DNA of 64,000 nt from Actinophytocola sp035995025 (GTDB taxonomy: Bacteria > Actinomycetota > Actinomycetes > Mycobacteriales > Pseudonocardiaceae), in contig DASYKY010000057.1 in the NCBI GenBank assembly GCA_035995025.1, positions 1 through 64,000 of the forward strand, read 5' to 3'. Shown here one piece after another: positions 16,521 to 24,935 of the stretch. The position numbers were made by a program, and so were the translations under genes. The notes beneath the pieces were generated by a model. That model was not told the origin of the DNA. It did no database searches and saw nothing but the letters and a program-made list of their open reading frames with translations. Numbering within the stretch: the stretch's first letter is position 1; the number at the start of each line of letters is the position of its first letter.

Positions 16521-18698
16521 TCAACCCGTGGTGACCGGTCGCGTGAGATCCGGCAACGCGGACAGGTGACCAGCCGCGACCGGCGGGCCGAACACGCCGC
16601 CCTGCACGGTCGTCACTCCCGCGGCGGCCCACCACCGCGCCTCGGCCTCCGTGCGCACGTCGATCACCGCGCACTCCCGGCCGCCGGCCACGATGGCCCG
16701 CACCAGCCGCTCGGTCTCCTCGCGCAGCACCGCGCCCGCGGTCTCCCGGCCGGCCGCGCCCGCGCCGTCCACACCGAGCATGACCGTGCGGACGGCGGTG
16801 TCGGCCACCAGGTCCAGCTCGCGCGGGCCGCCCTGGAAGCCGCAGAGCCCGGTCGACACGCCGATCGCGGTGAGCACGTCGAGGTTGTCGCGGGCCACGC
16901 CGTAGTCGTCGAGCACGGCGCCGGTGTCGAGCCCGATCTCCAGCAGGCCAGCCCGTGCGCCGCTCTCCTCGAGGGCGCGTTGCACGGAGCGCACCAGGTC
17001 GCCGTCGCCGGACTGCAGCCGGGTGAGCTGCAGGCGCAGCAGTGCGCCGGCCCGGCCCGGCAGCGCCACGCGCAGCTCCGGCAGCCGGGCGCAGACGTCG
17101 ACCAGCATCGACGGTCCTAGTTGGACGGACATGCCGGAACGCTCGGCGAGCGCGAGGCACTCCCGGTGGCCGAGCGTCTCGCCGTCCTCGCGTTCCCACA
17201 CCAGCACCGGGTGGGCGGCCACCGCGTGCTCGTCGGCGATGCGCACCACCGGCTCGTAGGAGATCCGCAGCTGCCCGGTCTCCCATGCCGCGGGCAGCTC
17301 GGCCGCCAGCGCGTGGCGCGCCCGGGCCGGACCGTCGTCGCGGGGATGGAAGCCCGCCCACTGGCGCCTGCCGGTGGACTTCGCCGTGCGCAGCGCGGTG
17401 TCCGCGGCACGGAACAGGTCGGCGGCGGACATCTCGTCCCCCCGGTGGCGGACCGCGCCGATGCTGGCGCCCACGCCGACACCGCGTTTGCCGATGTACG
17501 CCGCCTCGGCCAGCGCTGCGTGGATCCCGCTGACCACGTCGTCGACGCCGGGCGTGGTCGCGCGGTCCTCGATCAGCACGGCGAACTCGTCCGGCCCGAT
17601 CCGCGCGACCAGCGCCCGCTCGCGCTCCACCGCCTGCTGCAGCCGCTGCGCGACCACCTTGAGCACCTCGTCGCCGAACTCGTGCCCGTAGCCGTTGTTG
17701 AGCGCGGCGAACTCGTCGACGTTCACGAAGCACAGCGTCACGGTGCCGTCCGGCCCGACCATGCCGAGCGTGCTCTCCAGCTTCGTCGTGAAGTGCTGGC
17801 GGTTGGGCAGGTAGGTCAGCGCGTCGGTGAGCAGCTGGTCGGTCAGCCGGTCGGTCAGCAGCTGCTGGTGGCTGTTGTCCTGCACCATCGTCACGAAGAA
17901 CGCGGGGTCGCCCGCGCCGTCGTGCACCAGCGAGATCGCGAGGAACGCCCAGACGGTGTCGCCGTTCTCCGTGCGCATCCGGCGCTGCTCGTGCACGCGC
18001 TCGGCCTGGCCCTCCAGGACCCGGCGGTAGGCGTCCCGCACGTCGCCCGGCGTGCCGCGGACCGGCACCTCGTCGTTGGGCAGGAAGAAGTCGTACAGCT
18101 CGCGGCCCGCGAGCTGGCCGGGCGGGCAGGCGAGGATCTGCGACAGCGCGGGGTTCGACTCGACGCACATGCCGTCCAGGTCGGTGATCGCGATGCCCAC
18201 CGCGGACGAGGTGAACACCTCGCGGAAGCGGTTCTCCGTGGCCCGCAGGTTCTGCTCGGCGAGCACCACCGCGTTGAACAGCGCCTGCTTCAGCTGCTCC
18301 TGCTGGGTCAGCGTGTAGCTGCGCAGGCCGTCCGCGAAGCCCGCGGACACCGCGCCCAGCAGCGCCACGGTCCGCCGCGCCAGCTCGGTGTCCGGCGTGC
18401 GCTCGAGGTCGCCGAGCAGGCCCTGCGTGAGCGAGTCGATCGTGGCCTGCAGCGCCGCCGGGTCGATGAAGCCCTCGCGCACGAGCCGGGCGCCGACGCG
18501 CAGGCCGACCGGCTCGGCGGGGTCGTCGCCGGCGAGCGCGGCGAGAAGCTCGTCGACGAGCTCCAGCAGGAGCTCCTCGACCTCGACGACGGCACGCGGG
18601 ATGTAGGCGGACGAGGTGGCGCTGACCGTCCAGGCACGCGCGAGCTCCTCCCGGCGGAACTCCGGGGGAGGTGTGGCGCGTGCGGGATACCTGTCCAT
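16521..18698 (-). CDS. PAS-GGDEF-EAL signalling protein with degenerate catalytic motifs
   Basis: 725 residues, apparently cytosolic. An N-terminal helical region (1-160) has no clear family; a PAS domain (about 165-290, starting ENRFREVFTSSAVGIAITD) is followed by GGDEF (about 310-470) and EAL-like (about 480-715) domains. The GGDEF motif reads RIGPDEF, with Pro at the second Gly that contacts GTP, and no RxxD inhibitory site is visible before it. The EAL domain opens with YEPVV and has VLVWER where EALLRW is expected, so its metal-binding Glu is absent. Both activities are probably lost and the protein may instead sense c-di-GMP or GTP. ATG at 18698. Confidence 0.88.
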   Translation of the reverse strand: MDRYPARATPPPEFRREELARAWTVSATSSAYIPRAVVEVEELLLELVDELLAALAGDDPAEPVGLRVGARLVREGFIDPAALQATIDSLTQGLLGDLERTPDTELARRTVALLGAVSAGFADGLRSYTLTQQEQLKQALFNAVVLAEQNLRATENRFREVFTSSAVGIAITDLDGMCVESNPALSQILACPPGQLAGRELYDFFLPNDEVPVRGTPGDVRDAYRRVLEGQAERVHEQRRMRTENGDTVWAFLAISLVHDGAGDPAFFVTMVQDNSHQQLLTDRLTDQLLTDALTYLPNRQHFTTKLESTLGMVGPDGTVTLCFVNVDEFAALNNGYGHEFGDEVLKVVAQRLQQAVERERALVARIGPDEFAVLIEDRATTPGVDDVVSGIHAALAEAAYIGKRGVGVGASIGAVRHRGDEMSAADLFRAADTALRTAKSTGRRQWAGFHPRDDGPARARHALAAELPAAWETGQLRISYEPVVRIADEHAVAAHPVLVWEREDGETLGHRECLALAERSGMSVQLGPSMLVDVCARLPELRVALPGRAGALLRLQLTRLQSGDGDLVRSVQRALEESGARAGLLEIGLDTGAVLDDYGVARDNLDVLTAIGVSTGLCGFQGGPRELDLVADTAVRTVMLGVDGAGAAGRETAGAVLREETERLVRAIVAGGRECAVIDVRTEAEARWWAAAGVTTVQGGVFGPPVAAGHLSALPDLTRPVTTG

Positions 18699-18735
18699 CA
18701 GCCTGTGACCACGACGATACTCACCGGCACCGACG

Positions 18736-18763
18736 GGCGGCAGGCGGGTGAGCGCCTGCCGCC
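18736..18763 (-). terminator. Hairpin after the PF04672 methyltransferase gene
   Basis: GGCGGCAGGCG (18736-18746) pairs perfectly with CGCCTGCCGCC (18753-18763) with a 6-nt loop. No U tract, but strong U-less hairpins are common terminators in actinobacteria. It lies 20 bp beyond the stop of the methyltransferase gene on the minus strand. Confidence 0.6.
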
Positions 18764-18783
18764 ACGGGATCTGTCGTCCTCGG

Positions 18784-19581
18784 TCAACTCTTGTACGCCA
18801 CGCCGGCCCACAGCCCGTCGTTCTGCGACGGGTCCACCGGGCTCTCCGGCCGCCAGTGCGAGGTGGTCACCAGGCCCGGCTCGACGAGCTCGAAGTCGCC
18901 GAAGAACTCGAGGATCTCCGCGCGGGTGCGCGTCACCACGGCGTTCTGCGTCTGCTTCATCATCTCGGCGACGTCGTCGCCGCCCTTGTCGAAGTCGGCG
19001 GTGAGGTGGGTCAGCGCGAGGTAGCTGCCGGGCGCGATGGCGTCGCGGTAGCTCGCGAACACGGTGGCCGGGTCGTTGTCGGGGAGGATGTAGTGGCCGA
19101 TGGTGATCCCGAGCAACCCGATCGGCTGGTCGAAGTCCAGGAGCTGCCGCGTGCCCGGGTCGTTGAGCACCAGGCGCGGCCGGGTTATGTCGCCCTGGAC
19201 CATCATCGCGTTGTCGTTGTTCTCCAGGATGAGCTGGCTGTGGGCGACCGCGACGTGCTCGTTGTCGACGTACACCACGCGCGCCGACGGGTCGGCCCGC
19301 TGCGCGATCTCGTGGACGTTGCCGACGGTGGGGATGCCGGACCCCAGGTCGAGGAACTGCCGGATGCCCCGCTCGACCATGAACAGGACGGCGCGGCGCA
19401 TGAACGCGCGGTTCATGATCGCGAAGCGCTTGACCTCCGGCTGGTGCCGGAGCATCAGCTCGACGAACTCCCGGTCCACCTGGAAGTTGTGGTTCCCCCC
19501 GAGCACGTAGTCATACGCCCGGGCCGCACTGGGTTTCTCCAGGTCGACCGACGTTGGGACCCAGTTGGTCTGCTGCGACAC
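18784..19581 (-). CDS. SAM-dependent methyltransferase, PF04672 (DUF574) family
   Basis: 265 residues. Starts with the family signature PTSVDLEKPSAARAYDYVLG and GGNHNFQVDREF, then the SAM-binding loop FLDLGSGIPT and VHEIAQ, and the acidic strand RVVYVDNE. These proteins are abundant in actinomycetes; substrates are mostly unknown. A paralogue lies at 34719-35534. GTG start at 19581 with GGAGAGG 6 nt upstream; a hairpin follows the gene at 18736-18763. Confidence 0.92.
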   Translation of the reverse strand: MSQQTNWVPTSVDLEKPSAARAYDYVLGGNHNFQVDREFVELMLRHQPEVKRFAIMNRAFMRRAVLFMVERGIRQFLDLGSGIPTVGNVHEIAQRADPSARVVYVDNEHVAVAHSQLILENNDNAMMVQGDITRPRLVLNDPGTRQLLDFDQPIGLLGITIGHYILPDNDPATVFASYRDAIAPGSYLALTHLTADFDKGGDDVAEMMKQTQNAVVTRTRAEILEFFGDFELVEPGLVTTSHWRPESPVDPSQNDGLWAGVAYKS

Positions 19582-19681
19582 CGTGCACCTCTCCGATTCT
19601 GATCTGTGACCGAAACAGTACTAACGGACACAGTGGCGCCGGACGCGGGTTCACCCGGATGGACCAAGAAATTCGAGAAAT

Positions 19682-20281
19682 TCAGCTGGCTGTCGACAGT
19701 CCGGGCGACTCGTCGGCGCGGGTGCGGGTGCGGGCGAGCGCACCGACCGCCATCTCGCGCAGCATCGTCGCCATGCCGCCGCGGCCAAGGTGGCGGCTGT
19801 GCGGCGTGGAGTTGATCAACCCGAACACCGCGTGCGCGGCGGCGCGCGCGGTCGGCTCGTCGATCGCCGGGTCGGCGTCGCGGATCGCGTGCACCCACAC
19901 CTCGACGTAGCGCCGCTGCAGCGCGCGGACGCGCCGGCGGTCGGGCTCGGTGAGGTTGCCGAGGTTGCGCTCCTGCACGGTGATCAGCGCGGGGTTGTCG
20001 AGCGCGAAGTCGACCTGGAAACCGATCAGCTCGCCGAGCAGGTCGGCCGGCTCGCTCGCGTCGCGGCGCTCCTCGCCGCCGGCGAGCAGGTTCTCGCTGA
20101 TCGACGTCAGCATCTCGCCGAGCATCGCGTCCTTGCTCCGGAAGTGGCGGTACAGCGCCGGGCCGGAGACGCCCACGGCCGCGCCGATGTCGTCGATGCC
20201 CACCCCGTGAAAACCGTGGCGGGCGAACAGTTCCGCCGCCGCGGTCAGGATCTGCTCCCGTCGACTCGACACGCGGCCCAT
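19682..20281 (-). CDS. TetR family repressor, probable regulator of the accD1-accA1-fadE19 operon
   Basis: 199 residues. The TetR helix-turn-helix is clear: REQILTAAAELFARHGFHGV, then DDIGAAVGVSGPALYRHFRS. The ligand domain (60-199) is all-helical. Start: ATG at 20281 (MGRVSSRREQ); the open frame runs on to 20434 without homology. Its promoter carries the palindrome GTTAGCG-AG-CGCTAAC (20294-20309), and an identical copy sits upstream of the acyl-CoA carboxylase operon at 23255. M. tuberculosis and M. smegmatis BkaR is a TetR repressor of a comparable branched-chain amino-acid operon; this is the likely counterpart. Expected inducer: a leucine-derived acyl-CoA (inference). Confidence 0.9.
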   Translation of the reverse strand: MGRVSSRREQILTAAAELFARHGFHGVGIDDIGAAVGVSGPALYRHFRSKDAMLGEMLTSISENLLAGGEERRDASEPADLLGELIGFQVDFALDNPALITVQERNLGNLTEPDRRRVRALQRRYVEVWVHAIRDADPAIDEPTARAAAHAVFGLINSTPHSRHLGRGGMATMLREMAVGALARTRTRADESPGLSTAS

Positions 20282-20293
20282 CGTATCCGGCCG

Positions 20294-20309
20294 GTTAGCG
20301 AGCGCTAAC
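20294..20309. promoter_or_regulatory. Operator copy 1 (TetR autoregulatory site)
   Basis: GTTAGCG-AG-CGCTAAC: perfect 7-bp arms around a 2-bp centre, 12 bp upstream of the TetR start codon. The same 16 bases recur at 23255-23270. Confidence 0.85.
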
Positions 20310-20469
20310 ACCGCCGCGAACGGGTCAGCGGCGGCTGCTCCGTCTGCGCGTCGACTGGCAACTGTTAACGACGATCGAAGCGATTCGACGGCTGGTGACT
20401 GTCCGGTATCTATGAGTGACGTCAGGAAACTCACAGTGTGAGTTCAGTGTCAGTGGAGGTCGGGGAAAC

Positions 20470-21270
20470 ATGCGCCGCTCGCACAAGTACGTCATCGCCG
20501 CGTTCGTCGCGGTAGCCACCGCGGCGGGCATAGCCGTGCCTGCGTTCGCCGCGGAGGCCGCGCCAGGAAAGTACGTCGCGTTGGGCGACTCGTACGCATC
20601 CGGCCTCGGCGCCGGCGACTACGGCGACAGCGGCGACTGCAAGCGCAGCGCCAACGCGGCGCCGGTGCTCTGGGCCAACTCCCACGGCCCGTCCGCGTTC
20701 GACTTCGCGGCCTGCTCCGGTGCCGTGACCTCCGACGTGCTGAACAACCAGATCAGCGCGGTCACGGCGGACACCGAACTGGTGACCATCGCGATCGGCG
20801 GCAACGACGCGGGCTTCGCCGACGTCATGACCGACTGCAACCTCGGCTCGGACGACAGTTGCGTGAGCCGCAACCAGGAGGCACAGGCGTTCGCCCAGTC
20901 CGAGCTGCCGGGCCGGCTGAACAGCGTCTATTCGGCGATCCGCGGCGCCGCGCCGAGCGCGCGCGTGGTGGTGCTCGGCTACCCGCACATCTACCAGCTC
21001 GGGGGCGAGTGCTCGGTCGGCCTGTCCGAGACCAAGCGCGCCGCGATCAACCAGTCGGCCGACGTGCTGGCCGACGTGACCTCGTCGGCCGCGTCCGGCG
21101 CGGGCTTCGACTTCGTGGACGGCCGCACGGCCTTCGCGGGCCACGAGATCTGCGCCTCGGGCGAGGCCTGGCTGCACAGCATCACGTTCCCGATCGACGA
21201 GTCGTACCACCCGACGACCGGCGGCCAGTCGGGCGGCTACTTCCAGGCGCTGGTGGGCGTGACCGGCTGA
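20470..21270 (+). CDS. Secreted SGNH/GDSL lipase (Streptomyces-lipase type)
   Basis: 266 residues. Signal peptide with KYVIAAFVAVATAAGIAV and cleavage near PAFA-AE (about residue 28). SGNH blocks: YVALGDSYASGLGAGDY (nucleophile Ser), ACSGAVTSDVLN, IAIGGNDAGFADVM, and the C-terminal DESYHPTTGGQ (His, with an Asp four residues before). Conserved Cys pairs fit the disulfide-bonded extracellular lipases of Streptomyces. ATG at 20470; GAGG lies about 12 nt upstream with a purine-rich GGGGAAA closer in. It diverges from the tetR gene and a strong hairpin follows it. Confidence 0.92.
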   Translation: MRRSHKYVIAAFVAVATAAGIAVPAFAAEAAPGKYVALGDSYASGLGAGDYGDSGDCKRSANAAPVLWANSHGPSAFDFAACSGAVTSDVLNNQISAVTADTELVTIAIGGNDAGFADVMTDCNLGSDDSCVSRNQEAQAFAQSELPGRLNSVYSAIRGAAPSARVVVLGYPHIYQLGGECSVGLSETKRAAINQSADVLADVTSSAASGAGFDFVDGRTAFAGHEICASGEAWLHSITFPIDESYHPTTGGQSGGYFQALVGVTG

Positions 21271-21282
21271 CAGTTCTTCTCG

Positions 21283-21316
21283 AGGCGGGCCCCGGCTGTC
21301 GAGCCGGGGCCCGCCT
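21283..21316. terminator. Bidirectional terminator hairpin
   Basis: AGGCGGGCCCCGGCT (21283-21297) pairs perfectly over 15 bp with AGCCGGGGCCCGCCT (21302-21316) across a GTCG loop. It sits between the convergent SGNH lipase and pentapeptide-repeat genes and touches the latter's stop codon, so it can serve both. Confidence 0.85.
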
Positions 21317-22398
21317 CATGCTTGTTCATCGCAGGCCCGTTCCAGCCCAGGGTGTTCGACGGTGGTCCGCTTCGCTACCGGGTCGATCCGGGCGCCGGCC
21401 AGGAGTGCGTCGGTCAGGTCGGCCCCGGTCAGGTCGGCCTCGGTCAGGTCGGCACCGCGCAGGTCCGCCTCGCCGAGGTCGGCGCCCCGCAGGTCGGCGC
21501 CGACCAGGTTCGCGTCGTGCAGGTCCGCCGCGAACAGGCACGCACCGGCCAGCGTGGCGTCGCTCAGGTCCGCATACCGCACGGCGGCGAAGTCCAGGTT
21601 CGCGCCGGTCAGGTTCGCGCCGTGCAGCTGTGCGCCGGCCAGGTCGGCTTCGAAGAGGTGCGCCCGGGACAGGTTGGTGCGGGAGAGGGTGGCCTCGACC
21701 AGTGACCCGCTGTACAGCGCGGCATCAGTGAGGTCGGCGCCGGTCAGATCCGCGCCTGCCAGCTTTGCCTCGAGCAGCTCCGCGCCACGCAGGTCCGCCG
21801 CCCGCAGGTCTGTCGCTGCGAGTGCGGCGTAGGACAGGTTCGCCTCGCGCAGGCACTTATGGGAGAGGTCGATCCGGATCCGCACATCGCCGTCGTGGTC
21901 CGGATCGCGCGAACCGAGGACGGTGAGTGCGGCCTGCACGTCGCGCGGTACGAGCTCGCCCGTGGCGCAGGCGGGTCCGCGTACCGTGCCCCGCTCGGCC
22001 GTGCGCAGGAAGGACGACAGGACGTCCGCGACCATCGCCTGGTCTGCGGGCGACTCGTGGGCGAGGCGGCCCAGCTCGTAGATGCCGCCGAGGCGGACCT
22101 GCGTCCGGTCGGGTCCCCGCTCGCTCAGCTGCTCGACCGCCGTGGTGTAGCGCCCGGTGAGCTGGCCCTGCCGGGCGACCTCGTTCTGCGCCTGTGAGGC
22201 GGCCACCTGGTCACGGGTGACGGCCAGCGACAGGCCGGTGAACACGAGCGCGCCCACCGCCGTCAGAGTCGTGACGGCTTGGGTGACGGCGGACATGCGC
22301 CACCTGGTGACGCGTGGCCTGCGCCCGGCCGGGCGCAGGCCGATGTGACGTGCCGAGGTGGGACGGGGGGAACGGAGCCTTCGCCGGGGATCATGCAC
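21316..22398 (-). CDS. Membrane-anchored pentapeptide-repeat protein
   Basis: 360 residues. A basic N-terminus is followed by one membrane segment (about 38-60, AVTQAVTTLTAVGALVFTGL), a helical region with a Gln-rich stretch (65-165), and about 30 pentapeptide units of A(D/N)LxxADL type (about 175-335), which form a right-handed quadrilateral beta-helix. Membrane-tethered versions are frequent in actinomycetes; function is unknown, although some pentapeptide proteins mimic DNA or bind partner proteins. ATG at 22398; a shorter start near residue 35 is possible. A second pentapeptide gene lies 25 bp upstream. Confidence 0.9.
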   Translation of the reverse strand: MHDPRRRLRSPRPTSARHIGLRPAGRRPRVTRWRMSAVTQAVTTLTAVGALVFTGLSLAVTRDQVAASQAQNEVARQGQLTGRYTTAVEQLSERGPDRTQVRLGGIYELGRLAHESPADQAMVADVLSSFLRTAERGTVRGPACATGELVPRDVQAALTVLGSRDPDHDGDVRIRIDLSHKCLREANLSYAALAATDLRAADLRGAELLEAKLAGADLTGADLTDAALYSGSLVEATLSRTNLSRAHLFEADLAGAQLHGANLTGANLDFAAVRYADLSDATLAGACLFAADLHDANLVGADLRGADLGEADLRGADLTEADLTGADLTDALLAGARIDPVAKRTTVEHPGLERACDEQA

Positions 22399-22423
22399 GC
22401 GATCATGATCGCGGACGCGGCGC

Positions 22424-23197
22424 TCAGCTCGCGGTGAGGACGTCCAGGTCGCGTTCGGCGTAGCGGCGGTGTTCCCACTCCTCGTTGAGGACGGTCAGCA
22501 GGCAGTCGCGCACCGGGAAGGACCGCCGCGCGGGTGGCCAGCCGGCGCCGTCGACCGGCTTCGTCCGGCCGGCCAGGGTCTGTCCGGTCAGGGCGTCGAC
22601 GTACTCGCGCACGGTCGTCATCCGGTCGCGGCGCAGCGTGAGCACCTCGTCGAGCGCCGGGCGGGCCTTGCGCTCGCGCGGGATCCCCCGCATGTCGGGC
22701 ATCTCGTCCCACGGCAGGTCGAGCGGGTGCCACGGGGACTCCTCGCCCAGGATGGCCCGCCTCACCCACGCGTCGGTGGCGAACGCCAGGTGGCGCAAGG
22801 TCTCGATGAACGACCACTCGCCGTCCACCGACTCGTGCAGCAGCTCGGGGTCCAGGCCGCGCGCCCGCTCGACCGTGCCCGCCCACAGCCGCTCGACCAC
22901 GTCCCACGCCTCGCGGAAGCCCGCCGGGTCCACCGGTCGCATCTTGACCCGCTCCGGGTCCTGCCGGTCCAGCTCCGCCTCGACCAGCGGCGCCACGTCG
23001 ACGCCGTTGATCCGCAGGTCGCGGATCTCGCCGTCGATGTCGACGCCGACCAGCTCGACGCCGCGCATCACCACGCCGCTCAGGTCCACCGAGTGGAACC
23101 GCGACTCCCTCAGGTCGACCGTGCGGAACCGCGTGCCCTTGAGGTCGACCTGCTCGAACCGCGACCCCGCGAGGTCCTCGTCCTTGAACCGCGCCAT
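22424..23197 (-). CDS. Pentapeptide-repeat / DinB fusion protein
   Basis: 257 residues. Residues 1-60 are six to ten pentapeptide units (AGSRFEQVDLKGTRFRTVDL); residues about 85-250 form a DinB-like four-helix bundle, with WSFIETLRHLAFATDAWVRR containing a metal-ligand-type His and NEEWEHRRYAERDL a second. DinB proteins often act as thiol-dependent (mycothiol or bacillithiol) transferases. The fusion is seen in actinobacteria but its role is unknown. ATG at 23197. Likely co-transcribed with the downstream pentapeptide gene (25-bp gap). Confidence 0.88.
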   Translation of the reverse strand: MARFKDEDLAGSRFEQVDLKGTRFRTVDLRESRFHSVDLSGVVMRGVELVGVDIDGEIRDLRINGVDVAPLVEAELDRQDPERVKMRPVDPAGFREAWDVVERLWAGTVERARGLDPELLHESVDGEWSFIETLRHLAFATDAWVRRAILGEESPWHPLDLPWDEMPDMRGIPRERKARPALDEVLTLRRDRMTTVREYVDALTGQTLAGRTKPVDGAGWPPARRSFPVRDCLLTVLNEEWEHRRYAERDLDVLTAS

Positions 23198-23254
23198 GGC
23201 GTGACTCTAGCCGGAACACCGGTCGAGGATGGGCTGGCCCAGGTGGACGTCCAG

Positions 23255-23270
23255 GTTAGCGAGCGCTAAC
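23255..23270. promoter_or_regulatory. Operator copy 2, upstream of the accD1 operon
   Basis: GTTAGCG-AG-CGCTAAC, identical to the site in front of the TetR gene at 20294. It lies 45 bp before the accD1 start, a repressor position. Confidence 0.88.
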
Positions 23271-23284
23271 ATCGGTGGTCGTAG

Positions 23285-23300
23285 GTTAACGCTGACTAAC
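23285..23300. promoter_or_regulatory. Imperfect third operator copy
   Basis: GTTAACG-CT-GACTAAC keeps the GTTA/TAAC ends and spacing of the operator but has inner mismatches. It is exactly 30 bp downstream of the perfect copy, about three helical turns, so two dimers could sit on one face of the DNA. Confidence 0.6.
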
Positions 23301-23314
23301 GTGAGTGGAGCGAG

Positions 23315-24928
23315 ATGGACGCGCCCGTCCTGCGCACCGAGGCCGATCCGGGCGACCCCGCCTTCCAGCGGAACGTCAAGGAGCACACGGCCCTCGTCGA
23401 CGACCTGCGCGCCCGCGTCAGCGCCGCCGCGCGCGGCGGCGGCGAGCGGGCCCGGCAGCGCCACGTCGATCGGGGCAAGCTGCTGCCCCGCGACCGGGTC
23501 GAGTCGCTGCTCGACCCTGGCTCGCCGTTCCTCGAGCTCTCCCAGCTCGCCGCGAACGGGATGTACGACGACGAGGCGCCGGCCGCCGGCATCATCACCG
23601 GCGTCGGCCGGGTCAGCGGCCGCGAGTGCGTGGTCGTCGCCAACGATGCGACCGTCAAGGGCGGCACCTACTACCCGATGACGGTCAAGAAGCACCTGCG
23701 CGCGCAGGAGGTCGCCCTCCACAACGACCTGCCCTGCGTGTACCTCGTCGACTCCGGCGGCGCGTTCCTGCCCCGCCAGGACGAGGTGTTCCCCGACCGC
23801 GAGCACTTCGGCCGCATCTTCTACAACCAGGCCACCATGTCCGCCCGTGGCATCCCGCAGATCGCCGCCGTCCTCGGCTCCTGCACGGCGGGCGGCGCCT
23901 ACGTGCCGGCCATGTCCGACGAGGCCGTCATCGTCCGCAACCAGGGCACGATCTTCCTCGGCGGCCCGCCGCTGGTGAAGGCCGCCACCGGCGAGGTCGT
24001 CAGCGCGGAGGACCTCGGCGGCGGCGACGTGCACGCCCGGATCTCCGGCGTCACCGACCACCTCGCCGAGGACGACGCGCACGCGCTGCGCATCGTCCGC
24101 TCGATCGTGAGCACGCTCGGGCCCCGCCACCCGCGGCCGTGGGACACGGTCGCCGCCGAGGAGCCCGCGGTCGACCCCGCCGAGCTGTACGGCGTCGTGC
24201 CGACGGACTCCCGCACGCCCTACGACGTCCGCGAGGTCATCGCGCGCGTCGTGGACGGCAGCCGGTTCCGCGAGTTCAAGAAGGAGTACGGCTCGACGCT
24301 GGTCACCGGGTTCGCGCGGATCCACGGCCACCCGGTCGGCATCGTCGCCAACAACGGCGTGCTGTTCAGCGAGTCGGCGGTCAAGGGCGCGCACTTCATC
24401 GAGCTGTGCGACCAGCGCACGATCCCGCTGGTGTTCCTGCAGAACATCACCGGGTTCATGGTCGGCCGCGACTACGAGACCGGCGGCATCGCCAAGCACG
24501 GCGCCAAGATGGTCACCGCGGTCGCGTGCGCGCGGGTGCCGAAGCTGACCGTGATCGTCGGCGGCTCGTTCGGCGCGGGAAACTACTCGATGTGCGGCCG
24601 GGCCTACGCGCCCCGGTTCCTGTGGATGTGGCCCAACGCGCGGATCTCGGTGATGGGCGGCGAGCAGGCCGCGACCGTCCTCGCGACCGTGCGCCGCGAC
24701 CAGCTCGAGGCGCGCGGCGAACAGTGGCCTGCCGCCGACGAGGAGGCGTTCAAGGACCCGGTCCGCACGCAGTACGAGGACCAGGGCAACCCGTACTACT
24801 CGACCGCGCGGCTGTGGGACGACGGCGTGATCGACCCGGCCGACACGCGGACGGTGCTCGGCCTCGCGCTGTCCGCCGCCGGCAACGCGCCGCTGCAACC
24901 CGTCCGCTACGGCGTCTTCCGGATGTGA
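23315..24928 (+). CDS. accD1: Acyl-CoA carboxylase carboxyltransferase subunit (methylcrotonyl-CoA carboxylase beta type)
   Basis: 537 residues, the length of MCC beta/AccD1. Two crotonase-fold carboxyltransferase halves: N-terminal with HVDRGKLLPRDRVESLLDPG and FLPRQDEVFPDREHFGRIF, C-terminal with NNGVLFSESAVKGAHFIELC and GGSFGAGNYSMCGRAY (acyl-CoA/biotin pocket). It transfers carboxybiotin CO2 to an acyl-CoA, most likely 3-methylcrotonyl-CoA in leucine breakdown. First gene of a three-gene operon: 7 bp to accA1, then ATGA overlap to the dehydrogenase. ATG at 23315, after GAGTGGAGCGAG. Propionyl- or geranyl-CoA carboxylase is less likely given the dehydrogenase partner. Confidence 0.92.
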   Translation: MDAPVLRTEADPGDPAFQRNVKEHTALVDDLRARVSAAARGGGERARQRHVDRGKLLPRDRVESLLDPGSPFLELSQLAANGMYDDEAPAAGIITGVGRVSGRECVVVANDATVKGGTYYPMTVKKHLRAQEVALHNDLPCVYLVDSGGAFLPRQDEVFPDREHFGRIFYNQATMSARGIPQIAAVLGSCTAGGAYVPAMSDEAVIVRNQGTIFLGGPPLVKAATGEVVSAEDLGGGDVHARISGVTDHLAEDDAHALRIVRSIVSTLGPRHPRPWDTVAAEEPAVDPAELYGVVPTDSRTPYDVREVIARVVDGSRFREFKKEYGSTLVTGFARIHGHPVGIVANNGVLFSESAVKGAHFIELCDQRTIPLVFLQNITGFMVGRDYETGGIAKHGAKMVTAVACARVPKLTVIVGGSFGAGNYSMCGRAYAPRFLWMWPNARISVMGGEQAATVLATVRRDQLEARGEQWPAADEEAFKDPVRTQYEDQGNPYYSTARLWDDGVIDPADTRTVLGLALSAAGNAPLQPVRYGVFRM

Positions 24929-24935
24929 GGCCAGA

